Shown: positions 32,609-41,440 of the stretch, one piece after another
Numbering within the stretch: position 1 is the stretch's first letter
How the letters are laid out: each line of letters starts with the position of its first letter
NCBI GenBank assembly: GCA_964614655.1
Contig: CAZTPF010000004.1
Location: 1-64,000, forward strand
Direction of reading: 5' to 3'
DNA: 64,000 nt
Origin: Casp-actino8 sp964614655
GTDB taxonomy: Bacteria; Actinomycetota; Acidimicrobiia; Acidimicrobiales; Ilumatobacteraceae
Program-made: the position numbers and the translations under genes
The notes under the pieces: model-generated
Told to the model about the DNA's origin: nothing
The model's input: only the letters and a program-made list of their open reading frames with translations
Database searches by the model: none

Positions 32609-33381
32609 GCATCTGGAAATTGCGTCGAGCCAAAATGGCCACGTCGAACGAGACGATGACGCTCAACGAGCACTTGGCCGAACTCCGCACCCGCATCATC
32701 CGTTCGATGCTCGCCGTCGGCGTGGGGATCATCGGTGTGCTGGCCTTCTACGATCCGGTACTCAGATTTCTGCGGACGCCCTACGACAATTTGTGCGAGC
32801 GCCGTCCCGATCTGGTCACCGACTGCGACTTGTACTCCCTCGGACCTCTCGACGGCTTCACGGCCCGGATGAGAATCGCGCTCTACGGCGGCCTGATCCT
32901 GTCTCTTCCGGTGTTGCTGTGGCAGATCTGGCGGTTCATCGTGCCGGCTCTCCACGACCGAGAGCGCCGATACGCCATTCCGTTCATCGCCTCGTCGGTG
33001 ATCCTGTTCCTGGCCGGAGGGGCGCTGGCCTTCATCACCCTCGACAAAGGGCTCGAGTTCCTGGTGGGTTGGTCGGGTGCCGACGTCGAGCAGGCCTATC
33101 AGATCACGAAGTACGTCAGCCTCGTGGCGCTGATGATCGCCGCCTTCGGGATCGGTTTCGAGTTCCCGGTGCTTCTGGTCTTCCTGCAGCTCGCCGGGGT
33201 CGTTCGTCCGCGACAACTGATCGAAGGGTGGAGGATCGCGATCGTCGTGATCGTGGTGCTGGCCGCCGTGATCACTCCGTCCGGAGACCCGATCACTCTC
33301 ATCGCCCTCACCGTTCCGCTCGTCGTCCTCTACTTCGCGGCCATCGGACTCGGACACCTGCTCGTCCGGCGACGAACGTGA
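32605..33381 (+). CDS. tatC: Twin-arginine translocase subunit TatC
   Basis: A 258-residue polytopic inner-membrane receptor for twin-arginine signal peptides. The signature region MTLNEHLAELRTRIIRS is at about residues 18-34, and six membrane helices follow with FGIGFEFPV in the middle. GTG 32605 overlaps the tatA stop (GTGA). The stop overlaps the GTG of the helicase gene. tatA-tatC-helY order after the proteasome locus is the actinobacterial arrangement. Confidence 0.95.
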   Translation: MSIWKLRRAKMATSNETMTLNEHLAELRTRIIRSMLAVGVGIIGVLAFYDPVLRFLRTPYDNLCERRPDLVTDCDLYSLGPLDGFTARMRIALYGGLILSLPVLLWQIWRFIVPALHDRERRYAIPFIASSVILFLAGGALAFITLDKGLEFLVGWSGADVEQAYQITKYVSLVALMIAAFGIGFEFPVLLVFLQLAGVVRPRQLIEGWRIAIVVIVVLAAVITPSGDPITLIALTVPLVVLYFAAIGLGHLLVRRRT

Positions 33382-35975
33382 ACGAGGTGCGCAACGCCTT
33401 CGTCGAGCGTTGCGGATTCCCCCTCGATCGCTTCCAGACCGACGCCATGGACGCGATCGACGCCGGATCGTCGGTCGTCGTGGCGGCGCCGACCGGAAGT
33501 GGGAAGACCATCGTCGCCGAGTACGGAATCGAGCGGGCATTGAGCCGCGGTCGTCGAGCCTTCTACACCGCGCCGATCAAGGCGCTGTCGAACCAGAAGT
33601 ACAACGATCTGGTCGCCCGCCACGGTCGCGATTCGGTCGGACTGCTGACCGGTGACAACGCCATCAATGGCGATGCACCGGTCGTCGTCATGACGACCGA
33701 AGTTCTCCGCAACATGATCTACGCCCGATCGCCCGGACTCGATGCCGTGGAGGTCGTCGTTCTCGACGAGGTCCACTTCATCCAGGACACGTACCGAGGT
33801 CCGGTCTGGGAAGAGGTGATCATCCACCTGCCCCACCACGTGCAGCTGGTGTGCCTGTCGGCGACTGTGTCGAACACCGACGAAGTGGCCGAGTGGATGT
33901 CGACCGTTCGCGGGACGACTCGCGCCGTGGTCGAGACACGCCGGCCGGTCGATCTCGACGTGTTGTTCATGGCTGCCGATCGGACGTCCGACACCGAGCA
34001 CCTGTTGCCGGTGCTGATCGACGGTCGGCCCAACAACGATGCCGGACGACTCTTCGATCAAGGCATCCGCCCTCGTCGCCGAGGTTCGTATCGTCCTCGG
34101 GCCCGCCGGGTCTTCGCCACTCCGTCTCGTATCGAGGTCGTCGATCGACTGCAGGACGAGGACCTGCTCCCGGCGATCTACTTCATCTTCAGCCGCAACG
34201 CCTGTGACGAGGCCGCCGCTGCGTGCGTTCGCCAAGGAGCACGTCTCACGACACCCGACGAACGTCGACGAATTTCCGCCATCGTGGAGGAGCGCCTCGG
34301 AGGGCTCGACCGCGACGATCTCGACGTTCTCGGATATCCGCAGTTCGTCGCTCAGCTCGAAGCCGGTGTCGCCAGTCATCACGCCGGTCTCGTGCCACCG
34401 TTCAAGGAAACCGTCGAAGCGTGCTTCGTCGAGGGCCTCGTGAAGGTGGTCTTCGCCACCGAGACCTTGGCTGTCGGCATCAACATGCCGGCCCGTTCCG
34501 TGGTGGTCGAAAAGCTGTCGAAGTTCACCGGAGAACATCACGAAAATCTGACGCCTGGCGAATTCACCCAGCTGACCGGTCGCGCCGGACGTAGAGGGCT
34601 CGACGATCGTGGGCACGCGGTCGTGCTCTGGAATCCGTTCACGACCTTCGATCAGGTCGCCGCACTCGCGGCCAGTCGCTCGTTCCGTCTGACGTCGTCG
34701 TTCCGGCCCACCTACAACATGGCGGTGAATCTCGTTCGCTCGTACTCGAGTGACGAGGCTCGCCATCTGCTGAACCTGTCGCTCGCCCAGTTCCAAGCCG
34801 ATCGCGACGTCGTTCGACTCGAAGCGCGACTCGAAAAGCGTCTCGAGCGGCTCGACGAACTGCGTGCCGAGGCCGAGAGTCCGTACGGTGACATCCACGA
34901 ATATCGGGCCCGACTGGAGGGTCGACCGAAGATCCGCAGCGAGAGCGCCATCGAATTCGCGTTGTCGCGTCTGCGACCGGGTTCGGTCATCGAGGTCGAC
35001 AAGGGCCGGATCGTCGGCCCGGCTGTCGTGCTGTCGGCGGCCCACCGATCCGGAGGGGTCAAGTTGTCGGTCATCACCCAGGATCGGTCGATGACGAACC
35101 TGACGGCACGCGACTTCGCCTGGCCCCCGGAAGTGTCGGGACGAGTCGAACTCCCGACTCCGTTCGCGCCGACGCGTCCCGAGTTCCAGCGAGAAGTCGT
35201 CGAACAACTGTCGCGAGTGGTCGTCCGGGTCGGCGAGCCGTTGCCCCCGGACGATGACCGTGCGGCCTCGCACCCGGTGGAGGACGATCCGGATCTGGCG
35301 ACTCGACTGCGGGCGGCGGCCCAGGTCGATCGGCTCGAGCGCGAAATCGACCAGACACGCGAACAGGTGAAGGGCCGCGGCAATTCGGTGGCTCGTCGAT
35401 TCGATCGAGTGTTGCGTCTGCTCGACGACATGGGGTACGTCGACGGCTGGTCGCTCACCGACAAAGGCGACGTGTTGGCCTCGACCTTCCACGAATGCGA
35501 CCTTCTCGTCGCCGAATCCCTGAACGCCGGACTGCTCGACGGTCTCGAGCCGGCCGATCTGGCAGCTCTCGTTTCCGTGTTCGTCTACGAGCACCGTTCG
35601 AGCGAGGCCCCTCCAGCTCCGTGGTATCCCTCGAACGAGGTGCGACGGCGGAGTCGGAGCATCGAAGTGATCAGTCGCGAGCTGCGCGAACTCGAAGAGC
35701 GCGAGCGTCTGTCGGTGCATCGAGCGCCCGATCCCACCTACATCGCCGTCGCCTACGCCTGGGCGTCGGGCGAAGACTTCGCCGAGGTGGTGGAAGCCGA
35801 AGAGTTGTCGGGCGGCGATTTCGTGCGCACGATGAAGCAGCTCATCGACCTCTTGCGTCAGATGGCGGTGATGGCGCCCGAGCCGACGACGCGTCGCTCC
35901 GCCGATCGCGCGGCCGATCTCCTCCTTCGCGGTGTCGTCGCCGCGTCCTCGGTCGTGATCGGAGTCGACCCGTGA
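33378..35975 (+). CDS. helY: Ski2-family DExH RNA helicase (HelY-type)
   Basis: An 865-residue superfamily-2 helicase. Walker A APTGSGKT, DEVH box VLDEVHFI, motif III SATVSN, and motif VI QLTGRAGRRGLD. The C-terminal part matches the rRNA-processing-arch/DSHCT-type domain (DLLVAESLNAGLLDGLEPADLAALVSVFVYE). It probably unwinds structured RNA during turnover or ribosome maturation. GTG 33378 overlaps the tatC stop (GTGA at 33378-33381); an extension to 32544 runs antisense through tatA/tatC and is rejected. The symbol follows position and length. Confidence 0.92.
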   Translation: MNEVRNAFVERCGFPLDRFQTDAMDAIDAGSSVVVAAPTGSGKTIVAEYGIERALSRGRRAFYTAPIKALSNQKYNDLVARHGRDSVGLLTGDNAINGDAPVVVMTTEVLRNMIYARSPGLDAVEVVVLDEVHFIQDTYRGPVWEEVIIHLPHHVQLVCLSATVSNTDEVAEWMSTVRGTTRAVVETRRPVDLDVLFMAADRTSDTEHLLPVLIDGRPNNDAGRLFDQGIRPRRRGSYRPRARRVFATPSRIEVVDRLQDEDLLPAIYFIFSRNACDEAAAACVRQGARLTTPDERRRISAIVEERLGGLDRDDLDVLGYPQFVAQLEAGVASHHAGLVPPFKETVEACFVEGLVKVVFATETLAVGINMPARSVVVEKLSKFTGEHHENLTPGEFTQLTGRAGRRGLDDRGHAVVLWNPFTTFDQVAALAASRSFRLTSSFRPTYNMAVNLVRSYSSDEARHLLNLSLAQFQADRDVVRLEARLEKRLERLDELRAEAESPYGDIHEYRARLEGRPKIRSESAIEFALSRLRPGSVIEVDKGRIVGPAVVLSAAHRSGGVKLSVITQDRSMTNLTARDFAWPPEVSGRVELPTPFAPTRPEFQREVVEQLSRVVVRVGEPLPPDDDRAASHPVEDDPDLATRLRAAAQVDRLEREIDQTREQVKGRGNSVARRFDRVLRLLDDMGYVDGWSLTDKGDVLASTFHECDLLVAESLNAGLLDGLEPADLAALVSVFVYEHRSSEAPPAPWYPSNEVRRRSRSIEVISRELRELEERERLSVHRAPDPTYIAVAYAWASGEDFAEVVEAEELSGGDFVRTMKQLIDLLRQMAVMAPEPTTRRSADRAADLLLRGVVAASSVVIGVDP

Positions 35976-36613
35976 CGATCCGCCGGGGGAGCGACTGGGG
36001 CGTGCCGGGAGTTCCACCCCCTGATCTCCCGTGGTTCGACGACGACCGATCGGCATCCGATGCCGTGGCACAAGGGACGACGTCGCTCGGATTGCGCGGT
36101 GGGGATCTGGCCCGGACCCTCGGGGCCGGGGGACCGTCGCCGTGCGTCGAATTCCCGATCGACGTCCTTCGTCTCGAGTCACCGTCGCGGACTCCCGAGG
36201 TGGCGATCGCCCACGTTGTCGTACGCCGCCGGTTCGTCGGTTGGTGGACAGGTTCGGTGAGTGTCGCCATGAACGCGCAATACCGAGGGGCGTGGGACGT
36301 CGCGCCGCGGGGCCATCCGAACGACGGACGCCTCGAACTCTTCGAAGTGGCCGATCGCATGTCCGTCCGGCAGCGGTGGGCGGCCCGACGTCGACTGCCG
36401 ACCGGTGCTCACCTGCCGCACCCGATGATCACGGCGAGGTCGGCACGCCACGTGGTCCTCTCGGTCCCGCCGAGATCACGTGTCGACGTCGACGGTCGGC
36501 GCTGGTTCGCCACGACTGGGCGCGAATCGACCGAGGTGACGATCGACGTCGTCCCCGATGCGATCACGGTGTGGTCGGGTGGCGTCGACGACCAACTACC
36601 GTTGTCGCCATGA
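35972..36613 (+). CDS. Diacylglycerol/lipid-kinase C-terminal-like domain protein without catalytic domain
   Basis: A 213-residue protein starting with GTG that overlaps the helicase stop (GTGA). The stretch NAQYRGAWDVAPRGHPNDGRLELFEVADR resembles the second domain of YegS/DAGK lipid kinases (NGxxxGGG-like through PDDG), but no GGDGT catalytic motif exists anywhere in it. It may be a lipid-binding regulatory half or a relic. It overlaps the next ATG (ATGA at 36610-36613), so it is cotranslated with helY and the M20 peptidase. Assignment is by motif resemblance and is tentative. Confidence 0.6.
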   Translation: MTIRRGSDWGVPGVPPPDLPWFDDDRSASDAVAQGTTSLGLRGGDLARTLGAGGPSPCVEFPIDVLRLESPSRTPEVAIAHVVVRRRFVGWWTGSVSVAMNAQYRGAWDVAPRGHPNDGRLELFEVADRMSVRQRWAARRRLPTGAHLPHPMITARSARHVVLSVPPRSRVDVDGRRWFATTGRESTEVTIDVVPDAITVWSGGVDDQLPLSP

Positions 36614-37812
36614 CGATCTCTCGGGAAGCCAAGGACCGGGTCGCGGCTGACGTTGCGACACGCGCCGATCGGCTGGTGTCGGTCAGTCGCGAGATCCACG
36701 CCCATCCCGAACTGAACTACGAGGAAGTGTTCGCGCACGACCTGTTGTGCTCGGTCCTCGAAGCCGAAGGTCTGCCCGTCGTCCGCCACGCATACGGTGT
36801 CGACACCGCATTCGAAGTGACGGTCGGTCGCGACGGTCCGGAAGTCCTCGTCCTTCTCGAATACGACGCGCTTCCCGGCATCGGTCACGGTTGCGGTCAC
36901 AACGTGATCGCGGCCGCCGGACTCGGCGCCGGTCTGGCCGCGTCGACTCTGGCCGACGAACTGGGTGGTCGCTTGAGGATCCTCGGCACGCCCGCCGAGG
37001 AGGGCGGCGGCGGCAAGATCGCCCTAGCGCGGCAAGGGGCTTTCGATTCGGGTACCGCGGCCATGATGATCCACCCGGCCGACGCGGATCTGCTGCGCAT
37101 GGATTCGCTCGCGATCCACACGGTCGACGTCGTGTACCACGGACAGGAGGCTCATGCGTCGGCGGCTCCGTGGATGGGTCGCAATGCTCTCGACGCCGCG
37201 GTGCTCGGATACATGAACGTGGCCGCTCTGCGTCAACACATCCGACCCGACGAAAGGGTGCACGGGATCTTCACCGAAGCCGGTGAGAAGCCGAACATCG
37301 TTCCGCGTCGTGCTGCGGCCACGTGGTACGTGCGCTCACCGACGATTTCGTCGTTGCAGCCCCTGAAGCAGCGGGTCATGGCCTGCCTCGAAGGGGCGGC
37401 CTCGGCATGCGGCTGCCGGATGGACAGCACCTGGGACGGACACACGTACGCCGAAGTGCGCGACAACGAGAAGCTCGCGGCCGCGTATGCGGCCAACATG
37501 GCCGAGGTGGGTCGCACGGTGGTCGATCCACGGGTGACCGGCCGACCCGTCCTCGGATCGACCGATATGGGCAACGTGTCGTACCTGATGCCGTCGATAC
37601 ATCCGATGGTGCAGGTCGCCCCGTCCGGTGTCGCGATTCACACACGTGAATTCGCCGAACACGCCGGCTCCGACGGCGGAGATCGCGCCGTGGTCGACGG
37701 AGCTCGGGCCATGGCCATGACGGTGGTCGATCTCTGGCTCGACGAGAGTCTTCGAGAGCGCGTGGCGGGCGAATTCGCGACTTTGCCCACCGACGTCGAC
37801 GTCTTGGCCTAG
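36610..37812 (+). CDS. M20-family metallopeptidase/amidohydrolase (M20D type)
   Basis: A 400-residue zinc peptidase/deacylase similar to aminobenzoyl-glutamate or peptidase-T-like enzymes. Metal/catalytic features: the sequence EIHAHPELNYEE, CGHNVIAAAGL (bridging His and Cys), PAEEGGGGK (catalytic Glu pair), MIHPAD and a dimerisation domain with YHGQEAHASAAPW. The ATG start overlaps the upstream stop. The last codons (GAC GTC TTG GCC TAG) fall in the first of three 18-bp tandem repeats; the frame remains open past the TAG for 29 more codons (see findings). Confidence 0.9.
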   Translation: MTISREAKDRVAADVATRADRLVSVSREIHAHPELNYEEVFAHDLLCSVLEAEGLPVVRHAYGVDTAFEVTVGRDGPEVLVLLEYDALPGIGHGCGHNVIAAAGLGAGLAASTLADELGGRLRILGTPAEEGGGGKIALARQGAFDSGTAAMMIHPADADLLRMDSLAIHTVDVVYHGQEAHASAAPWMGRNALDAAVLGYMNVAALRQHIRPDERVHGIFTEAGEKPNIVPRRAAATWYVRSPTISSLQPLKQRVMACLEGAASACGCRMDSTWDGHTYAEVRDNEKLAAAYAANMAEVGRTVVDPRVTGRPVLGSTDMGNVSYLMPSIHPMVQVAPSGVAIHTREFAEHAGSDGGDRAVVDGARAMAMTVVDLWLDESLRERVAGEFATLPTDVDVLA

Positions 37813-37850
37813 AACGACGTCTTGGCTGAGAACGACGTCTTGGCTGAGAA
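37797..37850 (+). repeat. Three tandem 18-bp direct repeats across a stop codon
   Basis: Unit CGACGTCTTGGCTGAGAA, copies at 37797-37814, 37815-37832 and 37833-37850. Copies 2 and 3 are identical; copy 1 has CCTA for CTGA and contains the TAG stop of the M20 gene. 18 bp is a multiple of three, so the coding frame is kept. Confidence 0.95.
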
Positions 37851-37913
37851 CCCCCGGTCGGCGCCTCGGCATTTCCCCGATCGCGTCGGTCGCGCCCACT
37901 AGCGTTCGATCTC

Positions 37914-39518
37914 GTGACGGTCTACGCCCCCGAGGAGTTCAGCCCCGAGGAGGCCGAGGTCCTGCGTCGGTACTTCACCAATCTCGACGGTCCCGTGTTC
38001 GCCTTGGTGAACCTTCCCGAGGTGGTGAAAGGTGCCCTCTTCGCCCGGTACAGCCGCAGTTCGAAGAGCCTTCGTCGGCTCTTTCTCGACGAATTCGTGG
38101 GCGATCTCGACGTGGCCGGCGACCAGGGTGTCGACGCCACGATCGGCCTCGAGCGGGCCGAAGAGCTCTACGAGAGAGTCTTTTTCGAGTATGGAGACGA
38201 CTCGGTCGCCCAGTTGGGTGGGGTGCATCTGGCGTGCGAACAGGCGTCGAACGTTCTGACCAAGATCCTCGAATGGGGTCGTCTGGCCAGTTATCTCGAA
38301 CAGAGCACTCGGTACATCGCGTACGACGCGAGATTGGCCGGGAGGTATCGGTACTACCGGGATCTCGGCGTCCTGAATTCGCGTCTCGGCACCCGCTACG
38401 TGGGCGACATGGACCGAATGTTCGATTCGTACAGCCTGCTCATGGAGAAGGTCACCGATCACGTGCGAGCCACCGTGCCCCGCGACCCGGCCGACAGCGA
38501 CTTCGTCTATCGACAGGCCACTCGGGCCAAGGCCCTCGACGCGGTGCGCGGTGTTCTGCCGGCCTCGTCGCTGTCGAACGTCGGGATCTACGCGAGTGGC
38601 CAGGCGTACGAGGCGATGCTCATCCGCATGCGCGCCCATCCGCTTCCCGAGGCCCAGCAATATGCCGCGCTGATGCTCGAGGAATTGCGCAAGGTGATCC
38701 CGAGTTTCCTCCGTCGGGTCGATCTGGCCGATCGAGGCGGCCGCTGGAGCGATTATCTGAATTCGACTCGCCATGAAACGTCCGAGCTCGTGCGCGAACT
38801 CTTCGCCGAGACACCCACCGAACACAGCGCTCCGGTGGTTCTCACCGACTGGGATCCCGACGGTGAGAACAAGTTGGTGGCCGCCATCTGCTACTCATAT
38901 TCGAGCCTTCCCGAGTCGCAGATCCTGCGCCAGGTCGAAGCGATGAGTCACGGTGAGAAGGTGGCCATTCTTCGGTCCTACATCGGCAACCGGGAGAATC
39001 GCCGCCATCGTCCGGGACGGGCGTTCGAACGTATCGACTACCGCTTCGACGTTTTGTCCGACTACGGCGCGTTCCGCGATCTTCAGCGTCATCGACTTCT
39101 GACGATCGAATGGCAGGCGCTCACGCCGAACCACGGATACACGCGACCCGACCTGATCGACGAGGCCGGAATGACGTCGGTCTTCGACGAAGTGATGTCG
39201 CGATCGGCGGCCCTGTACGACGATCTGCGGCCGGACTTCCCCGAGCAGGCGTCGTACGCCGTGTCGATGGCTTACCGCATCCGGTACGTCATGCAGTTCA
39301 ACGCGCGCGAGGCGATGCACATGCTCGAACTGCGATCGTCTCCGCAGGGACATCCCGCGTACCGTCGAGTGGCGCTCGAGATGCATCGGTTGATCGCCGA
39401 GCAGGCCGGCCATCGGGCAGTCGCCGAAGCGATGACGCATCTCACGGTCGAGGCCCCCGAACTCGAACGCCTGGCCGCCGAACGGCGGGCCGAGCAACGC
39501 CGGTCGGGTCGCCCGTGA
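37914..39518 (+). CDS. Fused double ThyX-like protein (FAD-dependent thymidylate synthase family)
   Basis: A 534-residue protein made of two tandem ThyX-like halves. Half 1 (to about 250) has the ThyX signature region WGRLASYLEQSTRYIAYD, keeping S-x-x-E-Q-S-T-R-Y but not RHR. Half 2 (about 300-520) has QRHRLLTIEWQALTPNHGY, keeping RHR but losing the S/N/E/S residues; it ends with the conserved NAREAMHMLELRSSPQGHPAYRR. So neither half has the full canonical RHRxxSxNExSxRY motif. It may be a structural paralogue of ThyX with another reaction or a composite active site. GTG 37914 lies 8 nt after TAGCGT. Confidence 0.78.
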   Translation: MTVYAPEEFSPEEAEVLRRYFTNLDGPVFALVNLPEVVKGALFARYSRSSKSLRRLFLDEFVGDLDVAGDQGVDATIGLERAEELYERVFFEYGDDSVAQLGGVHLACEQASNVLTKILEWGRLASYLEQSTRYIAYDARLAGRYRYYRDLGVLNSRLGTRYVGDMDRMFDSYSLLMEKVTDHVRATVPRDPADSDFVYRQATRAKALDAVRGVLPASSLSNVGIYASGQAYEAMLIRMRAHPLPEAQQYAALMLEELRKVIPSFLRRVDLADRGGRWSDYLNSTRHETSELVRELFAETPTEHSAPVVLTDWDPDGENKLVAAICYSYSSLPESQILRQVEAMSHGEKVAILRSYIGNRENRRHRPGRAFERIDYRFDVLSDYGAFRDLQRHRLLTIEWQALTPNHGYTRPDLIDEAGMTSVFDEVMSRSAALYDDLRPDFPEQASYAVSMAYRIRYVMQFNAREAMHMLELRSSPQGHPAYRRVALEMHRLIAEQAGHRAVAEAMTHLTVEAPELERLAAERRAEQRRSGRP

Positions 39519-39550
39519 GAGCAGGGTGACGGCTGTCACGGACGCTCCAC

Positions 39551-39579
39551 CTGACCGGGGCGATCATGGTGCCTATTAT
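39551..39579 (+). promoter_or_regulatory. Sigma-70-type promoter of acidic zinc-ribbon gene
   Basis: -35 CTGACC (39551-39556), 17-nt spacer, -10 TATTAT (39574-39579): the best two-box promoter in the window. The leader would be roughly 95 nt long. Confidence 0.65.
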
Positions 39580-39681
39580 CCGCGCCCGCGGTGGTGTTTT
39601 CGGGCCTTTGAACAATCCTCCGGGCGCAGCATCCAACCATGACGACAAGCACGACGACCAGCACGACGACAAGGAGTTTCG

Positions 39682-40164
39682 ATGGCCGCTGACGACGACA
39701 TGATCGACGACGACGACCTCGACGAGGACGGTTTCATCGAAGAAGACGGTGACGACGACCTCGAACTCGACGACGACGAACTCGAGGACGACGACGAACT
39801 CGACGACGACATGGGCGACGACGATGACGGCGACATGGCCGACGACGACGGTGAGGACGACGGCGACGGAGCGACTCCCGCCGTGCGGGCCAAAAAGGGC
39901 GCCGAGGACGACGACGAGGACCTCACGACGGCCGACGACGTGGAAGCCGATCTCGCCCACATTCTCGACGAGAGACTCCGTGAGCGCAGCGAAGTCGACG
40001 AGGACGACGAAGAAGAGGAAGAACCTCCCTCGGCGGCCGATCCTGAGACGAGCATCCAGCCCAAGCGGGCCGACGAGCGGATGTGCCCGCAGTGCTTCCT
40101 GCTCGTTCGCAAGGGCGCTCCGGTGTGCCCGGTCGGCGACGACGAGTGTCCGCTGTTCAGCTGA
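39682..40164 (+). CDS. Highly acidic protein with C-terminal zinc ribbon (DUF4193-like)
   Basis: A 160-residue protein. The first two thirds are almost entirely Asp/Glu (DDDDLDEDGF, DDEEEEE) with no fold expected. The C terminus is CPQCFLLVRKGAPVCPVGDDEC, a zinc-ribbon/CFLV motif of the kind in Actinomycetota DUF4193 proteins. Acidic tail plus metal site suggests binding to RNA-polymerase- or ribosome-associated basic partners, which is inference. AAGGAG (39671-39676) lies 5 nt before the ATG. The gene stands alone, driven by the promoter at 39551-39579. Confidence 0.75.
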   Translation: MAADDDMIDDDDLDEDGFIEEDGDDDLELDDDELEDDDELDDDMGDDDDGDMADDDGEDDGDGATPAVRAKKGAEDDDEDLTTADDVEADLAHILDERLRERSEVDEDDEEEEEPPSAADPETSIQPKRADERMCPQCFLLVRKGAPVCPVGDDECPLFS

Positions 40165-40179
40165 GTCGGTGATTCCGTC

Positions 40180-40659
40180 GTGACGGTCGAGACGAGCATC
40201 CGTCCCGCCGATGCCTCGGTGGCCGGGCAGTGCGGGGTTCTCGACGACGACGCACGTTCAGGAATGCTCGACCGTCGGGGAGGGGAGGCGTGGCTCGTCG
40301 AACATGCTCGTCTCGACGACATCGGTTCGTGGTGGGACGACTCGTTCGTGGCCATGATCGACGGAGTCGTCGTCGGATTTCTGGTCGGGCGTATCGACGT
40401 CGACGGGCGCGGGCGCATCTTCGTCGTCGATCGCGTCTACGTGGCGGAACAAGCGAGAGGTCTCGGTTGCGGGGACGATCTGCTCGCAGCCGCGATCGAT
40501 CACGCACTCGCGTGCAACTGCGAGTACATCGAGGGGACGGCGCTGCCGGGTGACCGGGACACCAAGAACCTCTACGAACGGGCCGGTGTGACCGCCCGTT
40601 CGATCACCGTGTCGCAGCGACTCAGCGACCGGTCCAGTTCGGAGGGCGCTTCTCGATGA
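40180..40659 (+). CDS. GNAT-family N-acetyltransferase
   Basis: A 159-residue GCN5-related acetyltransferase. The acetyl-CoA-binding motif A is in VDRVYVAEQARGLGCGDDLL, and the ALPGDRDTKNLYERAGV segment is motif B (the N-x-x-L-Y-E-R). Substrate unknown. GTG 40180 is 16 bp after the acidic gene. The 3' end overlaps the 3' end of the convergent enoyl-CoA hydratase gene by 38 bp. Confidence 0.82.
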   Translation: MTVETSIRPADASVAGQCGVLDDDARSGMLDRRGGEAWLVEHARLDDIGSWWDDSFVAMIDGVVVGFLVGRIDVDGRGRIFVVDRVYVAEQARGLGCGDDLLAAAIDHALACNCEYIEGTALPGDRDTKNLYERAGVTARSITVSQRLSDRSSSEGASR

Positions 40660-41407
40660 AGGCGGTGAGGCCTTCTTTGGTGTCGTCCGATGCCATCACG
40701 TCGGCGAACAAGCGGTTGGTGAGGGTCTTCAGTTCGTCGTCGGTCTGATAGGCCGCCGCCAACACGACCTGACGACTGGCGTACACGGCCAAAGGCGCAC
40801 ATGCGGTGATCTGCTCGGCGAGTCGGCGGGCTTCGTTCATAGCCTCGCCGGGCGCCACGAGTCGCGACACGAGACCGAGGTGGTAGGCCCGCTCGGCCGG
40901 AATCGGCTCTCCGGTCAGGATCGCCTCCATGGCGGCCGCCTGTCCGATGGCTCGGGGAAGGCGGAAGAGGCCGCCGGCACCGGCGATGAGGTTGCGCTTG
41001 ACCTCGGCGAGCCCGAAGGCCGAACGAGTGGTGGCGATCACGAGATCGGCCGCCAGGACGATCTCGCATCCCCCGGCCGTGGCGAGCCCGTCGACGGCCA
41101 CGATGATCGGCTTGCGACGTTCCCGGTACACGAAACCGGCGAAGCCGCCTCGCTTGGTGTTGAGGGCGCCGGCTTGCCCCGAGTTGATGGCCTTCAGATC
41201 GGCACCCGCGCAAAAGACCGGATTGTTCTGACCCTCGGTGTTGGCGGTGAGAATTCCCACCCAGACCGAATCGTCGGCTTCCAGGGCGTCGATGGCCGCT
41301 TCCATACCCTCGGCGACGTCGCCGTTCACGGCATTGCGAGCCTCGGGTCGATTGAGGGTGATGATGCCGACGCGACCGTCGGCCTGGTACGTGACGATGT
41401 TGCTCAT
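40622..41407 (-). CDS. Enoyl-CoA hydratase/isomerase (crotonase) family
   Basis: A 261-residue crotonase-fold enzyme, hydrating or isomerising enoyl-CoAs. Oxyanion-hole segments are FCAGADLKA and VDGLATAGGCEIVLAADLVIA. The catalytic Glu region is AGAGGLFRLPRAIG. Substrate chain not resolved. ATG 41407 follows TACGGT by 6 nt on the minus strand (leaderless pattern). Confidence 0.92.
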   Translation of the reverse strand: MSNIVTYQADGRVGIITLNRPEARNAVNGDVAEGMEAAIDALEADDSVWVGILTANTEGQNNPVFCAGADLKAINSGQAGALNTKRGGFAGFVYRERRKPIIVAVDGLATAGGCEIVLAADLVIATTRSAFGLAEVKRNLIAGAGGLFRLPRAIGQAAAMEAILTGEPIPAERAYHLGLVSRLVAPGEAMNEARRLAEQITACAPLAVYASRQVVLAAAYQTDDELKTLTNRLFADVMASDDTKEGLTAFIEKRPPNWTGR

Positions 41408-41413
41408 GCCCCG

Positions 41414-41419
41414 ACCGTA
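41414..41419 (-). promoter_or_regulatory. Leaderless -10 TACGGT for enoyl-CoA hydratase
   Basis: Minus-strand TACGGT ends 6 nt before the ATG at 41407. Confidence 0.5.
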
Positions 41420-41440
41420 GCGGGACGACGAGTCGAGCCG

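Noticed and set aside
33330..36182. A 950-codon minus-strand frame opposite helY
   Set aside because: Composition typical of antisense of a high-GC gene; helY carries all helicase motifs.
37812..37902. TAG read-through or selenocysteine/pyrrolysine decoding in the M20 gene
   Set aside because: No PYLIS/SECIS evidence or pyl genes seen; noted only as a repeat-associated feature.
39639..39681. Upstream ATG before the acidic gene as a uORF
   Set aside because: Out of frame with the gene and without its own ribosome site.
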